The notes: a model not told the origin generated them from the letters alone. DNA of 6,545 nucleotides from Succinatimonas sp. CAG:777 (GCA_000431835.1 HF987917.1:1-6545); one strand, 5' to 3'; positions 1 to 5,747 are shown, counted from the stretch's first letter. Translations and numbers: made by a program.

Positions 1-50
1 CAAAGCCAATCTTAGCCGATTTTTAAAACATTTCTTTATTAACCCCCAAT

Positions 51-76
51 GTATCTGCAACGAAAGTTGCAGATAC
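51..76 (+). other. Perfect GNRA-capped hairpin in the gltX leader
   Basis: The arms GTATCTGCAAC (51-61) and GTTGCAGATAC (66-76) are perfect reverse complements, giving an 11-bp stem closed by a GAAA tetraloop (62-65), a very stable RNA fold. No U-run follows at once; the nearest is T6 at 88-93, 12 nt after the stem. It is therefore a poor intrinsic terminator as it stands. It may be the 3' end of an upstream transcript or a structured leader element for gltX. On the minus strand it is followed by a G-run and no T tract, so termination in that direction is unlikely. Confidence 0.7.
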
Positions 77-116
77 CTCCCATTTCATTTTTTAATGAGC
101 GCGACTGTCTTAGTCG

Positions 117-125
117 TGGTAAAAT
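117..125 (+). promoter_or_regulatory. Putative extended -10 promoter for gltX
   Basis: TG-G-TAAAAT (TG at 117-118, TAAAAT at 120-125) fits the extended -10 pattern TGnTATAAT with one mismatch. No convincing -35 box lies 16-18 bp upstream, as is common for extended -10 promoters. Transcription would begin near 132 and leave a leader of about 23 nt. A short inverted repeat, CGACT (102-106) / AGTCG (112-116), sits just upstream and could be a protein site or chance. Confidence 0.35.
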
Positions 126-143
126 ATGGCAAATTTTTTAAAT

Positions 144-147
144 GGGA
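144..147 (+). promoter_or_regulatory. Ribosome-binding site that sets the gltX start
   Basis: GGGA at 144-147 lies 7 nt before ATG 155. This supports 155 over the longer open frame starting at ATG 95, which would add about 20 residues before the conserved N-terminus and has no site of its own. Confidence 0.6.
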
Positions 148-154
148 AATAATC

Positions 155-1558
155 ATGACCGTTAAAACAAGATTTGCTCCATCTCCTACCGGTTTCTTAC
201 ACGTAGGTGGTGCTAGAACAGCCTTATTCTCATGGCTATATGCAAGACACTGCAATGGACAGTTCGTATTACGTATTGAAGATACAGACAGAGAACGTTC
301 AACTCAGGAAGCTATTGACGCTATTATTGAGTCAATGAAGTGGATCGATCTGAAATGGGATGAAGGTCCTTACTATCAGACCAAGCGTTTTGACCGCTAC
401 CATGAAGTTATTGAACAGTTATTAAAAGAAGGCAAAGCTTACAAGTGCTACTGCTCTAAAGAGCGCTTAGAGAAAATGCGTGAAGAGCAGATGAAGAACG
501 GCTTAAAGCCTCGCTATGATGGTCACTGCAGAGATGATCATTCAGAGCATGCTCCAGATGAGCCATACGTTATCCGTTTTAGAAATCCAGATGACGGTAT
601 TGTAGCTTTTGACGATATGGTAAAAGGCCATATTGAGTTTAAGAATTCAGAGTTAGATGATTTCATCATTCAGCGTTCTGATGGCACCCCAACCTACAAC
701 TTCTGCGTAGTAGTTGATGACTGGGATATGGGTATTACCCACATCATCCGTGGTGATGATCATGTTAACAACACACCTCGTCAGATTAACCTGTACAAAG
801 CTTTAGGTGCTCCAGTCCCAGTATTCTGCCACTTAGCTATGATCTTAGGTGATGACGGTACCAAGTTATCAAAGCGTCATGGTGCTGTATCAGTAATGCA
901 GTATCGTGAAGATGGTTACTTACCTGAGGCTTTAGTTAACTACTTAGTTCGTCTAGGCTGGTCACACGGTGATCAGGAAATCTTCTCACGCGAGGAGATG
1001 ATTTCTTTATTCACTTTAGATGCAATCACCAAGAGTGCTTCTGGCTTTAATACTAAGAAATTAGACTGGTTAAATGCTCATTACATGAAGACTCTACCAG
1101 CTACAGAGGTAGCTAAAGAGTTGGTATGGCACTTAAACAGAATTGGTATTACTGATTTATCAAATGGTCCTGCTCCTGAGGAAATCGTTCGCAACTACTG
1201 CGAAAGAACCCATACTCTAAAAGAGATGGCTCAGAAGGCTGCTTGCTATTATCAGGAGATCACAGAGTATGATCCTGCTGGTGTTAAGAAGTGGATCAAA
1301 GAAGGTTCAGTTGATGTACTAAAGGATGCTTTAGCTTCATTACAGGCTCTACCTTCATGGGATGCTCAGTCAATCGATAAAGTATTAGAAGATGTTGCTG
1401 CAAAACGTGAAATTGGTATGGGCAAGGTGGGTCAGCCACTGCGTATTGCTGTAACCGGTAGCGCTATGTCTCCTGGCATTGGCGACACCATGATGCTTGT
1501 AGGTCGTGAGCGTACCTTAAAGAGAATCGAAAACGCTATTGAACACTTTAGCGCTTAA
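155..1558 (+). CDS. gltX: Glutamate--tRNA ligase (GltX), class I
   Basis: Charges tRNA-Glu with glutamate in the cytoplasm using ATP. The 467-residue protein is close to E. coli GltX (471 as I recall). The N-terminus reads straight into the class I signature RFAPSPTGFLHVGG, whose HIGH element is HVGG at 16-19. The KMSKS loop is KLSKR at 237-241, the position I recall for E. coli. The zinc-binding insert has C98, C100 and C125, but the fourth E. coli ligand, His127, is Asp here, with His129 two residues on. The C-terminal third is the helical anticodon-binding region, ending in a conserved segment around GMGKVGQPLR. It is full length, so it is not the short Glu-Q tRNA synthetase. The start at 155 is chosen because the family begins just before RFAPSPTG and a GGGA site precedes it. 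It appears monocistronic, with a terminator 9 nt after its stop. Confidence 0.97.
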   Translation: MTVKTRFAPSPTGFLHVGGARTALFSWLYARHCNGQFVLRIEDTDRERSTQEAIDAIIESMKWIDLKWDEGPYYQTKRFDRYHEVIEQLLKEGKAYKCYCSKERLEKMREEQMKNGLKPRYDGHCRDDHSEHAPDEPYVIRFRNPDDGIVAFDDMVKGHIEFKNSELDDFIIQRSDGTPTYNFCVVVDDWDMGITHIIRGDDHVNNTPRQINLYKALGAPVPVFCHLAMILGDDGTKLSKRHGAVSVMQYREDGYLPEALVNYLVRLGWSHGDQEIFSREEMISLFTLDAITKSASGFNTKKLDWLNAHYMKTLPATEVAKELVWHLNRIGITDLSNGPAPEEIVRNYCERTHTLKEMAQKAACYYQEITEYDPAGVKKWIKEGSVDVLKDALASLQALPSWDAQSIDKVLEDVAAKREIGMGKVGQPLRIAVTGSAMSPGIGDTMMLVGRERTLKRIENAIEHFSA

Positions 1559-1566
1559 TACAAAAT

Positions 1567-1588
1567 AAGGCAGGGTAACCTGCCTTTT
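1567..1588 (+). terminator. Intrinsic terminator after gltX
   Basis: Arms AAGGCAGG (1567-1574) and CCTGCCTT (1579-1586) form an 8-bp stem with a GTAA (GNRA) loop. The arm and tail run together as TTTT at 1585-1588, then CA. The U-tract is short, so some read-through into rcsF is possible. Confidence 0.8.
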
Positions 1589-1607
1589 CATGTTCCTAGG
1601 AATGTAA

Positions 1608-2012
1608 ATGTATTCAAATTTACTGACAAAAGCTTTGCTTGTAGCATCTGTGTTAGTTTTAACCTCATGCTCAAACTTTGAATTCAAGACCAATGTGGAT
1701 CCTAGCAATTTCAAAGAGTACTTCAAGCCTTCATATGCTTCAGAAGTGTCAGAAGAAGATCTTGAGAAAGTGCCAAACCGCTCATTAGGTTTAGTTGAAG
1801 GTGTATCTTGTCAGATTAAAGACACTGATGCGATTGCAACTGAAACTGATGCAAGAACTAAAGCTAGAATTAAGGCAGCTGATTTAGGCGCAAATGCTAT
1901 TAAGTTTGGCAAATGTGTCCGCTTAACTAATACTCCTGCCTGTCTAGTATCTGTTACCTGTTATGCCGATGCACTAGTAGTTGATGACTCAAAGCATACC
2001 AAGTCAAAATAG
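1608..2012 (+). CDS. rcsF: RcsF, outer-membrane lipoprotein stress sensor
   Basis: In enterobacteria RcsF senses envelope and lipopolysaccharide damage and activates the Rcs phosphorelay through IgaA. The 134-residue protein has a lipoprotein signal peptide: Lys8, a hydrophobic core, then lipobox LTSC with lipidated Cys21. Ser at +2 (no Asp) predicts outer-membrane sorting. The C-terminal domain has cysteines at 68, 103, 112 and 118. Their spacing of 35, 9 and 6 equals my recollection of E. coli RcsF (74, 109, 118, 124), where they form two disulfides. The flanking pattern LG-V-G-SCQ and the C-(x8)-C-(x5)-C segment near the end also match. The linker (22-58) is acidic and aromatic, unlike the proline-rich linker of E. 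coli. AGGA at 1598-1601, 6 nt before the ATG, supports this start. trmO follows with a 29-nt overlap. I cannot tell from this window whether the Rcs pathway is present. Confidence 0.92.
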   Translation: MYSNLLTKALLVASVLVLTSCSNFEFKTNVDPSNFKEYFKPSYASEVSEEDLEKVPNRSLGLVEGVSCQIKDTDAIATETDARTKARIKAADLGANAIKFGKCVRLTNTPACLVSVTCYADALVVDDSKHTKSK

Positions 2013-2721
2013 TTTCAATATAGAACCTATTGGTTTCATACATTCACCCTATGCCGAGAAGTTTGCTGTTCCAAGACAGCCTGGTCTTGCACCAGATGCT
2101 CTCTCGGTAATTGAGTTTTATCCTCCATATAATGATGAACTGTCTTTTGTCGGCATAGACGGTTTTTCTCATATTCATGTGATCTTTTTGTTCGACAGGG
2201 TAGAATACACCTCATTTAGACCTAAGGTAAGACCCCCTAGATTAGGTGGCAATACTTCTGTGGGAGTTTTCGCCACAAGATCACCATTCAGACCTAATCG
2301 TTTGGGGCTGTCCATCGTAAAACTCAATCGTGTGATAAGAGAAAACCGTAAGGTCAAACTTGAGGTAAAAGGTGCAGATTTAGTTGATGGTACTCCTGTA
2401 ATTGATATCAAGCCTTATATCCCATTTGTGGACTCAGTACCTAATGCAAAAGGAGGCTTTGCTAAAGAAAAGCCAAAAGTTTCAGAGGTTGTCTATCAAG
2501 ACAATCTTGATGACTATATTGAATCCTTTGTAGGTCCTAAAAGACTTGAGGCTATTACTCAGACTTTATCTCAAGATCCTCGCCCAGCTTACAAAGACAA
2601 TGAACACGACACCAAGATTTACAGTGCTAAACTTTATAATCTTGAGATTAAATTTACAGTAAATTTAAATGTAGTAACCGTGATAGCTGTAAATTGCATA
2701 TCAGGAGAACTGTTATGTTAA
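1984..2721 (+). CDS. trmO: TrmO (TsaA/YaeB), tRNA m6t6A37 N6-methyltransferase
   Basis: Methylates N6 of the t6A37 base in certain threonine tRNAs (m6t6A) using S-adenosylmethionine, through a dimeric beta-barrel fold found in few other methyltransferases. The 245-residue protein shows the family motifs in order: IGFIHSPY (16-23), KFAVPRQPGL (26-35), RPPRLGG (83-89), GVFATRSPFRPN (94-105), DLVDGTPVIDIKPY (132-145) and DPRPAY (198-203). E. coli TrmO is about 235 residues. An in-frame stop at 1978-1980 limits the start to TTG 1981 or ATG 1984, and ATG is preferred. No good Shine-Dalgarno sequence precedes it and it begins 29 nt inside rcsF, so translation probably depends on coupling to rcsF. 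The rcsF-trmO order matches E. coli. Its stop overlaps the next start. Confidence 0.95.
   Translation: MTQSIPSQNSFNIEPIGFIHSPYAEKFAVPRQPGLAPDALSVIEFYPPYNDELSFVGIDGFSHIHVIFLFDRVEYTSFRPKVRPPRLGGNTSVGVFATRSPFRPNRLGLSIVKLNRVIRENRKVKLEVKGADLVDGTPVIDIKPYIPFVDSVPNAKGGFAKEKPKVSEVVYQDNLDDYIESFVGPKRLEAITQTLSQDPRPAYKDNEHDTKIYSAKLYNLEIKFTVNLNVVTVIAVNCISGELLC
2703..2708 (+). promoter_or_regulatory. Ribosome-binding site for the HAD-Nudix gene
   Basis: AGGAGA, 6 nt before ATG 2715 and inside the 3' end of trmO. It decides for ATG 2715 over the in-frame TTG at 2694, which would place this site inside the coding region. Confidence 0.85.
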
Positions 2722-4004
2722 AGAAATATTCTCATATTCTTTTTGATCTTGATGGCACTATCTACAACACTGAATATGCCTATACCATGGCTTTATTTGA
2801 TGTTGTCAAAAGAATTGATCCTAATACTCATGAAACCTATGAGTCTTTAACCCGCTTTATGGGATCATCAGCTAAAGACACCAATAAAGAGCTTCACTAT
2901 TCTGAAGATGAGTTTGAAAAGCTCTCTGTAGAATGGGCTGATAATGTAAAAAAATATGCTGATAAAATTAAGCCATTTGATGGTGTGATGGGCGTTATCA
3001 AGCACCTGAAAGAAAAAGGTTTAAAGCTTGGCATTATTACCTCTCGAGCAAGAGTAATTGGCGGAAAGGAGAACTTATTTGCTTCCCCAATGCCGGTTGA
3101 GCTTACCCCATATTTTGATATTTCTATTAGCGCATCCGATGTAGAAAATCCCAAGCCAGATCCTGACTCAATATTAAAGTATATGGAGATTACAGGTGCC
3201 AAGCGTGATGAGATCTTATTTATTGGTGATACACAAAGTGATATTACCTGTGCAAAAGATGCTGGTGTGGATTTTGGTTTAGCTGTATGGGGCACAAGAT
3301 TAGAACGTTCAGTAAAAGTAGCTCATTACTTTTTAAATCCATGGGATATCGTAGGTGCTATTTTTACTTACGACAATCTGAATTATCAGTTCTACAAATG
3401 GGCTAAAGAAATTCAGGCTATAGGACAGATCGGTCTTACCTATTGCCAGAATGTTTTTGATATTGAACGTTTTGAACGATTGCGTGAGATTGCTGCCTCT
3501 ATGGTTGCTACCATGACTGAAGAGCCATTAGAAAAGGTCAAAGCTGCTATCTGTATGGATAAAGGCTATATCACTCCAAAGATTGATACTCGAGCAGCAG
3601 TCTTTAATGCTGAAGGTCAAATTCTTTTAGTAAAAGAGGCTAAAAACTCAAAATGGTCAATGCCAGGCGGCTGGTGCGATGAGAGTGAGTCAATCTTTTC
3701 TAATACCACTAAAGAGGTTCGTGAAGAAGCCGGTATGGTGGTCTCTCCATACAAGTTTGTAGCAATGCTCGATAAGAGCAAATGGAATAAGAGTTCACAG
3801 CCATTTCATATCTTGGCAGCCTTTACTATCTGTAAAGAGGGGGAGGGGCAGTTTAGTAAAAACTCTGAGACCTTAGAACGACGATTCTTTTCATTAGATG
3901 AAATCCCTGTAGATGATTTAAGAGTAGGTACTACTACCATTGAGCAAATTGAGCTTTGCTTTGACGCTTATAGGACAGAGCATTGGGTACCGGTAATAGA
4001 TTAG
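2715..4004 (+). CDS. Fusion protein: HAD phosphatase + Nudix N-terminal helper domain + Nudix hydrolase
   Basis: A 429-residue cytosolic fusion. Residues about 5-215 are a HAD phosphatase of the phosphoglycolate-phosphatase type: motif I DLDGT (nucleophile D11, acid D13), a helical cap (about 16-90), motif II IITS (T109), motif III with K147 in NPKPDP, and motif IV GDTQSD (D172, D176). The stretch GLAVWGT (188-194) is common in Firmicutes HAD-IA enzymes. Residues about 222-285 resemble the small domain preceding YjhB-type ADP-ribose pyrophosphatases (Nudix_N_2), including LTYCQNVFDIERFERLREIA. Residues about 290-420 are a Nudix fold. Its box runs from G319 through E325 to KEVREEAGM (333-341), with Lys for the usual first Arg and the metal-binding Glu residues kept. 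All catalytic residues of both enzymes are present, so both should be active. The substrates are unknown; nucleoside-diphosphate sugars such as ADP-ribose are plausible for the Nudix half. The start overlaps trmO by 7 nt. Confidence 0.9.
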   Translation: MLKKYSHILFDLDGTIYNTEYAYTMALFDVVKRIDPNTHETYESLTRFMGSSAKDTNKELHYSEDEFEKLSVEWADNVKKYADKIKPFDGVMGVIKHLKEKGLKLGIITSRARVIGGKENLFASPMPVELTPYFDISISASDVENPKPDPDSILKYMEITGAKRDEILFIGDTQSDITCAKDAGVDFGLAVWGTRLERSVKVAHYFLNPWDIVGAIFTYDNLNYQFYKWAKEIQAIGQIGLTYCQNVFDIERFERLREIAASMVATMTEEPLEKVKAAICMDKGYITPKIDTRAAVFNAEGQILLVKEAKNSKWSMPGGWCDESESIFSNTTKEVREEAGMVVSPYKFVAMLDKSKWNKSSQPFHILAAFTICKEGEGQFSKNSETLERRFFSLDEIPVDDLRVGTTTIEQIELCFDAYRTEHWVPVID

Positions 4005-4017
4005 GCAAGATTATTTG

Positions 4018-4021
4018 GGAG
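4018..4021 (+). promoter_or_regulatory. Ribosome-binding site for the PHP phosphatase gene
   Basis: GGAG, 5 nt before ATG 4027. It rules out the in-frame TTG at 4015, which the site overlaps, and gives a protein whose start lines up with E. coli YcdX. Confidence 0.75.
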
Positions 4022-4026
4022 TCAAC

Positions 4027-4773
4027 ATGCAGTTTCCAATTGATTTACATACACATACAGTTGCAAGTTATCATGCTTATTCAACTATTGTTGAATATGT
4101 CCACCAGGCCAAATTGTGTGGTATTAAGATGTTTGCAACAACCGATCATGGTCCATCACTAGAGGATGCTCCTCATGTCTGGCATTTTGGTAATCTGAAA
4201 GTAGTTCCAAGAATTTGTGAAGGTATTGCAGTCTTACGTGGTATCGAAGCTAATATCATGCCAGGTGGCACTATTGATATTGATAAATACTACACAGATA
4301 GGCTGGATATTGTCTTAGCAGGCTTCCATCCAAACAATCCTCCTACAAATCCAGAGGAGCACTTAAAAAACTACATCAGTGTCATGGAAAAAGGTCTTGT
4401 AGATGTGATTTCACATCCTGGTAATGCCTCATATCCTTGTGATTACGAAGAGTTGCTTGTAGCTGCTAAAAAGTACAATGTAGCAGTTGAGATTAACTCA
4501 TCATCTGATGTTAATACCAGAAAAGGTTCACATGAGAATTGCGTAAAGATTGCACATCTTGCTAAAAAAATTGGCACCACCATATCTTTAGGTACTGATT
4601 CTCATATTAGCTATTATTTAGGTAATTTTGAGAGTGTGATGGGAATTTTAAAGGATGCAAATATAGGCGAAGATCAGATTATTAACACCTCTCCTTTAAA
4701 GGTCTTAGACTTTTTAGAGTCTCGCGGTAAAGAGCCAATAGCTCAGATGCGCAGTTTCTTTGAAAAGGCTTAG
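4027..4773 (+). CDS. ycdX: YcdX-like PHP-domain phosphatase
   Basis: A cytosolic phosphoesterase of the PHP family, which holds a trinuclear metal (zinc) site in a distorted TIM barrel. The 248-residue protein is about the length of E. coli YcdX (245) and similar throughout. All nine ligands of the YcdX site have counterparts: H8 and H10 (DLHTHT), H16 (YHAYST), H41 (TDHGP), E74 (RGIEAN), H101 (AGFH), H130 (ISHPGN), D191 and H193 (GTDSH). The segment EDAPHVWHF (46-54) and the C-terminal DFLESRGKEPIA (228-239) are also typical of YcdX. It lies 22 nt after the HAD-Nudix gene and has its own GGAG site, so it is probably the last gene of that operon. The physiological substrate is not known; E. 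coli YcdX has general phosphatase activity and a reported link to swarming. Its stop codon is at the centre of a palindrome. Confidence 0.93.
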   Translation: MQFPIDLHTHTVASYHAYSTIVEYVHQAKLCGIKMFATTDHGPSLEDAPHVWHFGNLKVVPRICEGIAVLRGIEANIMPGGTIDIDKYYTDRLDIVLAGFHPNNPPTNPEEHLKNYISVMEKGLVDVISHPGNASYPCDYEELLVAAKKYNVAVEINSSSDVNTRKGSHENCVKIAHLAKKIGTTISLGTDSHISYYLGNFESVMGILKDANIGEDQIINTSPLKVLDFLESRGKEPIAQMRSFFEKA

Positions 4774-4780
4774 CCTTTTC
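4762..4780 (+). other. Palindrome centred on the PHP gene stop codon
   Basis: GAAAAGGCT (4762-4770) and AGCCTTTTC (4772-4780) are perfect reverse complements around T4771, the first base of the TAG stop. As RNA it would fold with a 7-bp stem and CTTAG in the loop, placing the stop codon in the loop. TTTT ends the 3' arm, so it could be a weak first terminator or a 3'-end stabiliser ahead of the main terminator. Confidence 0.5.
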
Positions 4781-4795
4781 TCTCCTTTAAGACTA

Positions 4796-4821
4796 AAAAG
4801 GTCAGCGTAAGCTGACCTTTT
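4796..4821. terminator. Bidirectional intrinsic terminator between convergent genes
   Basis: AAAAGGTCAGC (4796-4806) pairs perfectly with GCTGACCTTTT (4811-4821) around a GTAA loop, an 11-bp stem. On the plus strand the U-tract is the TTTT of the 3' arm. On the minus strand it is TTTTT (4799-4795). It can therefore end the PHP operon and, 26 nt after its stop, the binding-protein gene. Confidence 0.9.
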
Positions 4822-4846
4822 AATACGGTTTTTAAAGAACTAGAGA

Positions 4847-5602
4847 TTATTTGGTTTCTTCTCTTTTACCAAACCACTTCTCGTAGATCTTGTCATAAGT
4901 ACCGTTAGCTTTGATCTTCTTCAAGCCATCTTCAATCTTATCTGATAAATCTTTGTTGTTCTTTGAGGTAACGATACCGTACTGCTCCTGAGTGAACTTA
5001 TCATTGATCATAAAGAGTTTGTCATTTTTTGAGGTAGCTAAGTAGTACTCTAACACAGGCTTGTCGTTTACAGTTGCATCACATGAACCTTTGTTAAGCT
5101 CCATGAAAGCTTCTGATGCTGTATTAAACTGTGTTACGTTAGCGCCTTCAATCTTTTGAGCAAACATCGCACCAGAGGTACCAATTTGAGCGCAGATGCT
5201 TCTTCCTTTTAAGTCTGCTAATTTCTTAATTTCATCTTTCTTTTCAATTCGAACTAAAGCACCTAAACCTGCATCGTAGTATGGCTCTGAGAAGTTAACA
5301 ATCTTTTTGCGCTCATCAGTAATAGTAAAGCCTGAGATTGCAACATCAATCTGGTTAGTTACAACAGCAGGGATCTGACCATCAAAAGGCATACTTGAAA
5401 TGTTGGTCTTATAGCCTTCAACTTCAGCTACTGCGTTGATGATATCAACATCGAATCCTACTAATTCAGAGGTCTTCTGATCCATAAACTCAAATGGAGC
5501 AAATGAAGGCTCGGTTGCTACTCTTAGTACATTGTCATCAGCAAAAGAGTTTGCAGCTGATAGAACTGCAACACTTAAAATGGCGCTTTTTACAAAATTC
5601 AT
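4847..5602 (-). CDS. Periplasmic polar-amino-acid-binding protein (GlnH/HisJ family) of an ABC importer
   Basis: A family 3 solute-binding protein of 251 residues that should deliver an amino acid to an inner-membrane ABC permease. It has a Sec signal peptide (Lys5, hydrophobic 6-17, likely cut after SFA at 21). The mature part has the two-lobe fold: ATEPSFAPFEF (29-39), GFDVDI (49-54), ISGFTITDERK (89-99) with R98 for the ligand carboxylate, and WFGK near the C-terminus. It resembles E. coli GlnH, but three side chains that I recall contacting glutamine differ: Asp10 is Glu31, Lys115 is Gln139 and His156 is Asn179. The Asp157 equivalent (D180) is kept. The substrate is therefore uncertain among polar amino acids. 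No permease or ATPase gene is adjacent. GAGG at 5608-5611 (minus strand), 5 nt before the ATG, supports the start. Mature C137 and C174 could form a disulfide. Confidence 0.9.
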   Translation of the reverse strand: MNFVKSAILSVAVLSAANSFADDNVLRVATEPSFAPFEFMDQKTSELVGFDVDIINAVAEVEGYKTNISSMPFDGQIPAVVTNQIDVAISGFTITDERKKIVNFSEPYYDAGLGALVRIEKKDEIKKLADLKGRSICAQIGTSGAMFAQKIEGANVTQFNTASEAFMELNKGSCDATVNDKPVLEYYLATSKNDKLFMINDKFTQEQYGIVTSKNNKDLSDKIEDGLKKIKANGTYDKIYEKWFGKREETK

Positions 5603-5624
5603 ATTTTCCTCAAACTATATTTTA

Positions 5625-5642
5625 CTAGCGTTAATCTGCTAG
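5625..5642. repeat. Inverted repeat in the binding-protein leader
   Basis: CTAGC (5625-5629) and GCTAG (5638-5642) are separated by 8 nt. The pair lies 23 nt upstream of the binding-protein start, between it and the divergent promoter region. It could be an operator half-site pair or a weak leader stem; five-base arms can also occur by chance. Confidence 0.3.
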
Positions 5643-5647
5643 CTTAT

Positions 5648-5675
5648 TTGTAAATATTCACTTAATAACTATAAT
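5648..5675 (+). promoter_or_regulatory. Putative sigma-70 promoter for the GNAT gene
   Basis: TTGTAA (5648-5653) and a perfect TATAAT (5670-5675) are separated by 16 bp. Transcription would begin near 5682, giving a leader of about 77 nt. A second, weaker candidate is TAAAAT at 5710-5715 with TTGAAT at 5689-5694 (15-bp spacer). A minus-strand TATAGT (5673 to 5668) overlaps the first -10 box and may serve the divergent binding-protein gene, but its -35 box is poor. Confidence 0.45.
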
Positions 5676-5685
5676 TTAATAACAA

Positions 5686-5699
5686 GCATTGAATAATGC
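5686..5699 (+). repeat. Small inverted repeat in the GNAT leader
   Basis: GCATT (5686-5690) and AATGC (5695-5699) flank GAAT. It sits just after the predicted transcription start of the GNAT promoter, where an operator could block transcription. Its short length means chance is not excluded. Confidence 0.3.
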
Positions 5700-5714
5700 A
5701 AGAGATTACTAAAA

Positions 5715-5735
5715 TGTTCTTTTTGCTCTAGAACA
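5715..5735 (+). repeat. Inverted repeat TGTTCT / AGAACA upstream of the GNAT gene
   Basis: TGTTCT (5715-5720) and AGAACA (5730-5735) are perfect six-base arms around 9 nt, ending 12 nt before the Shine-Dalgarno sequence. As DNA the two half-sites are centred 15 bp apart and could bind a dimeric regulator. As RNA this would be a short leader stem. Confidence 0.3.
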
Positions 5736-5747
5736 GTGCGAATTTTT

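Noticed and set aside
3..26. Possible C-terminal end of an upstream gene (frame ending TAA at 24-26)
   Set aside because: Only seven codons are visible and nothing recognisable is encoded, so it cannot be told from chance.
95..154. Longer gltX start at ATG 95
   Set aside because: It would add 20 residues before the conserved N-terminus, has no ribosome site, and overlaps the likely promoter at 117-125.
1539..1566. Possible rcsF promoter at the end of gltX (TTGAAC at 1539-1544)
   Set aside because: No acceptable -10 box at 16-18 bp, and the terminator at 1567-1588 would lie downstream of it.
1517..1726. Minus-strand open frame across the gltX-rcsF junction
   Set aside because: It runs through the terminator and opposite the rcsF signal peptide, with no family resemblance; a shadow.
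2175..2411. Minus-strand open frame inside trmO
   Set aside because: It lies opposite the conserved TrmO core and looks like a reverse-frame shadow.
2897..3295. 132-codon minus-strand open frame inside the HAD domain
   Set aside because: Opposite conserved HAD motifs III and IV; Ser/Pro-rich shadow composition and no recognisable domain.
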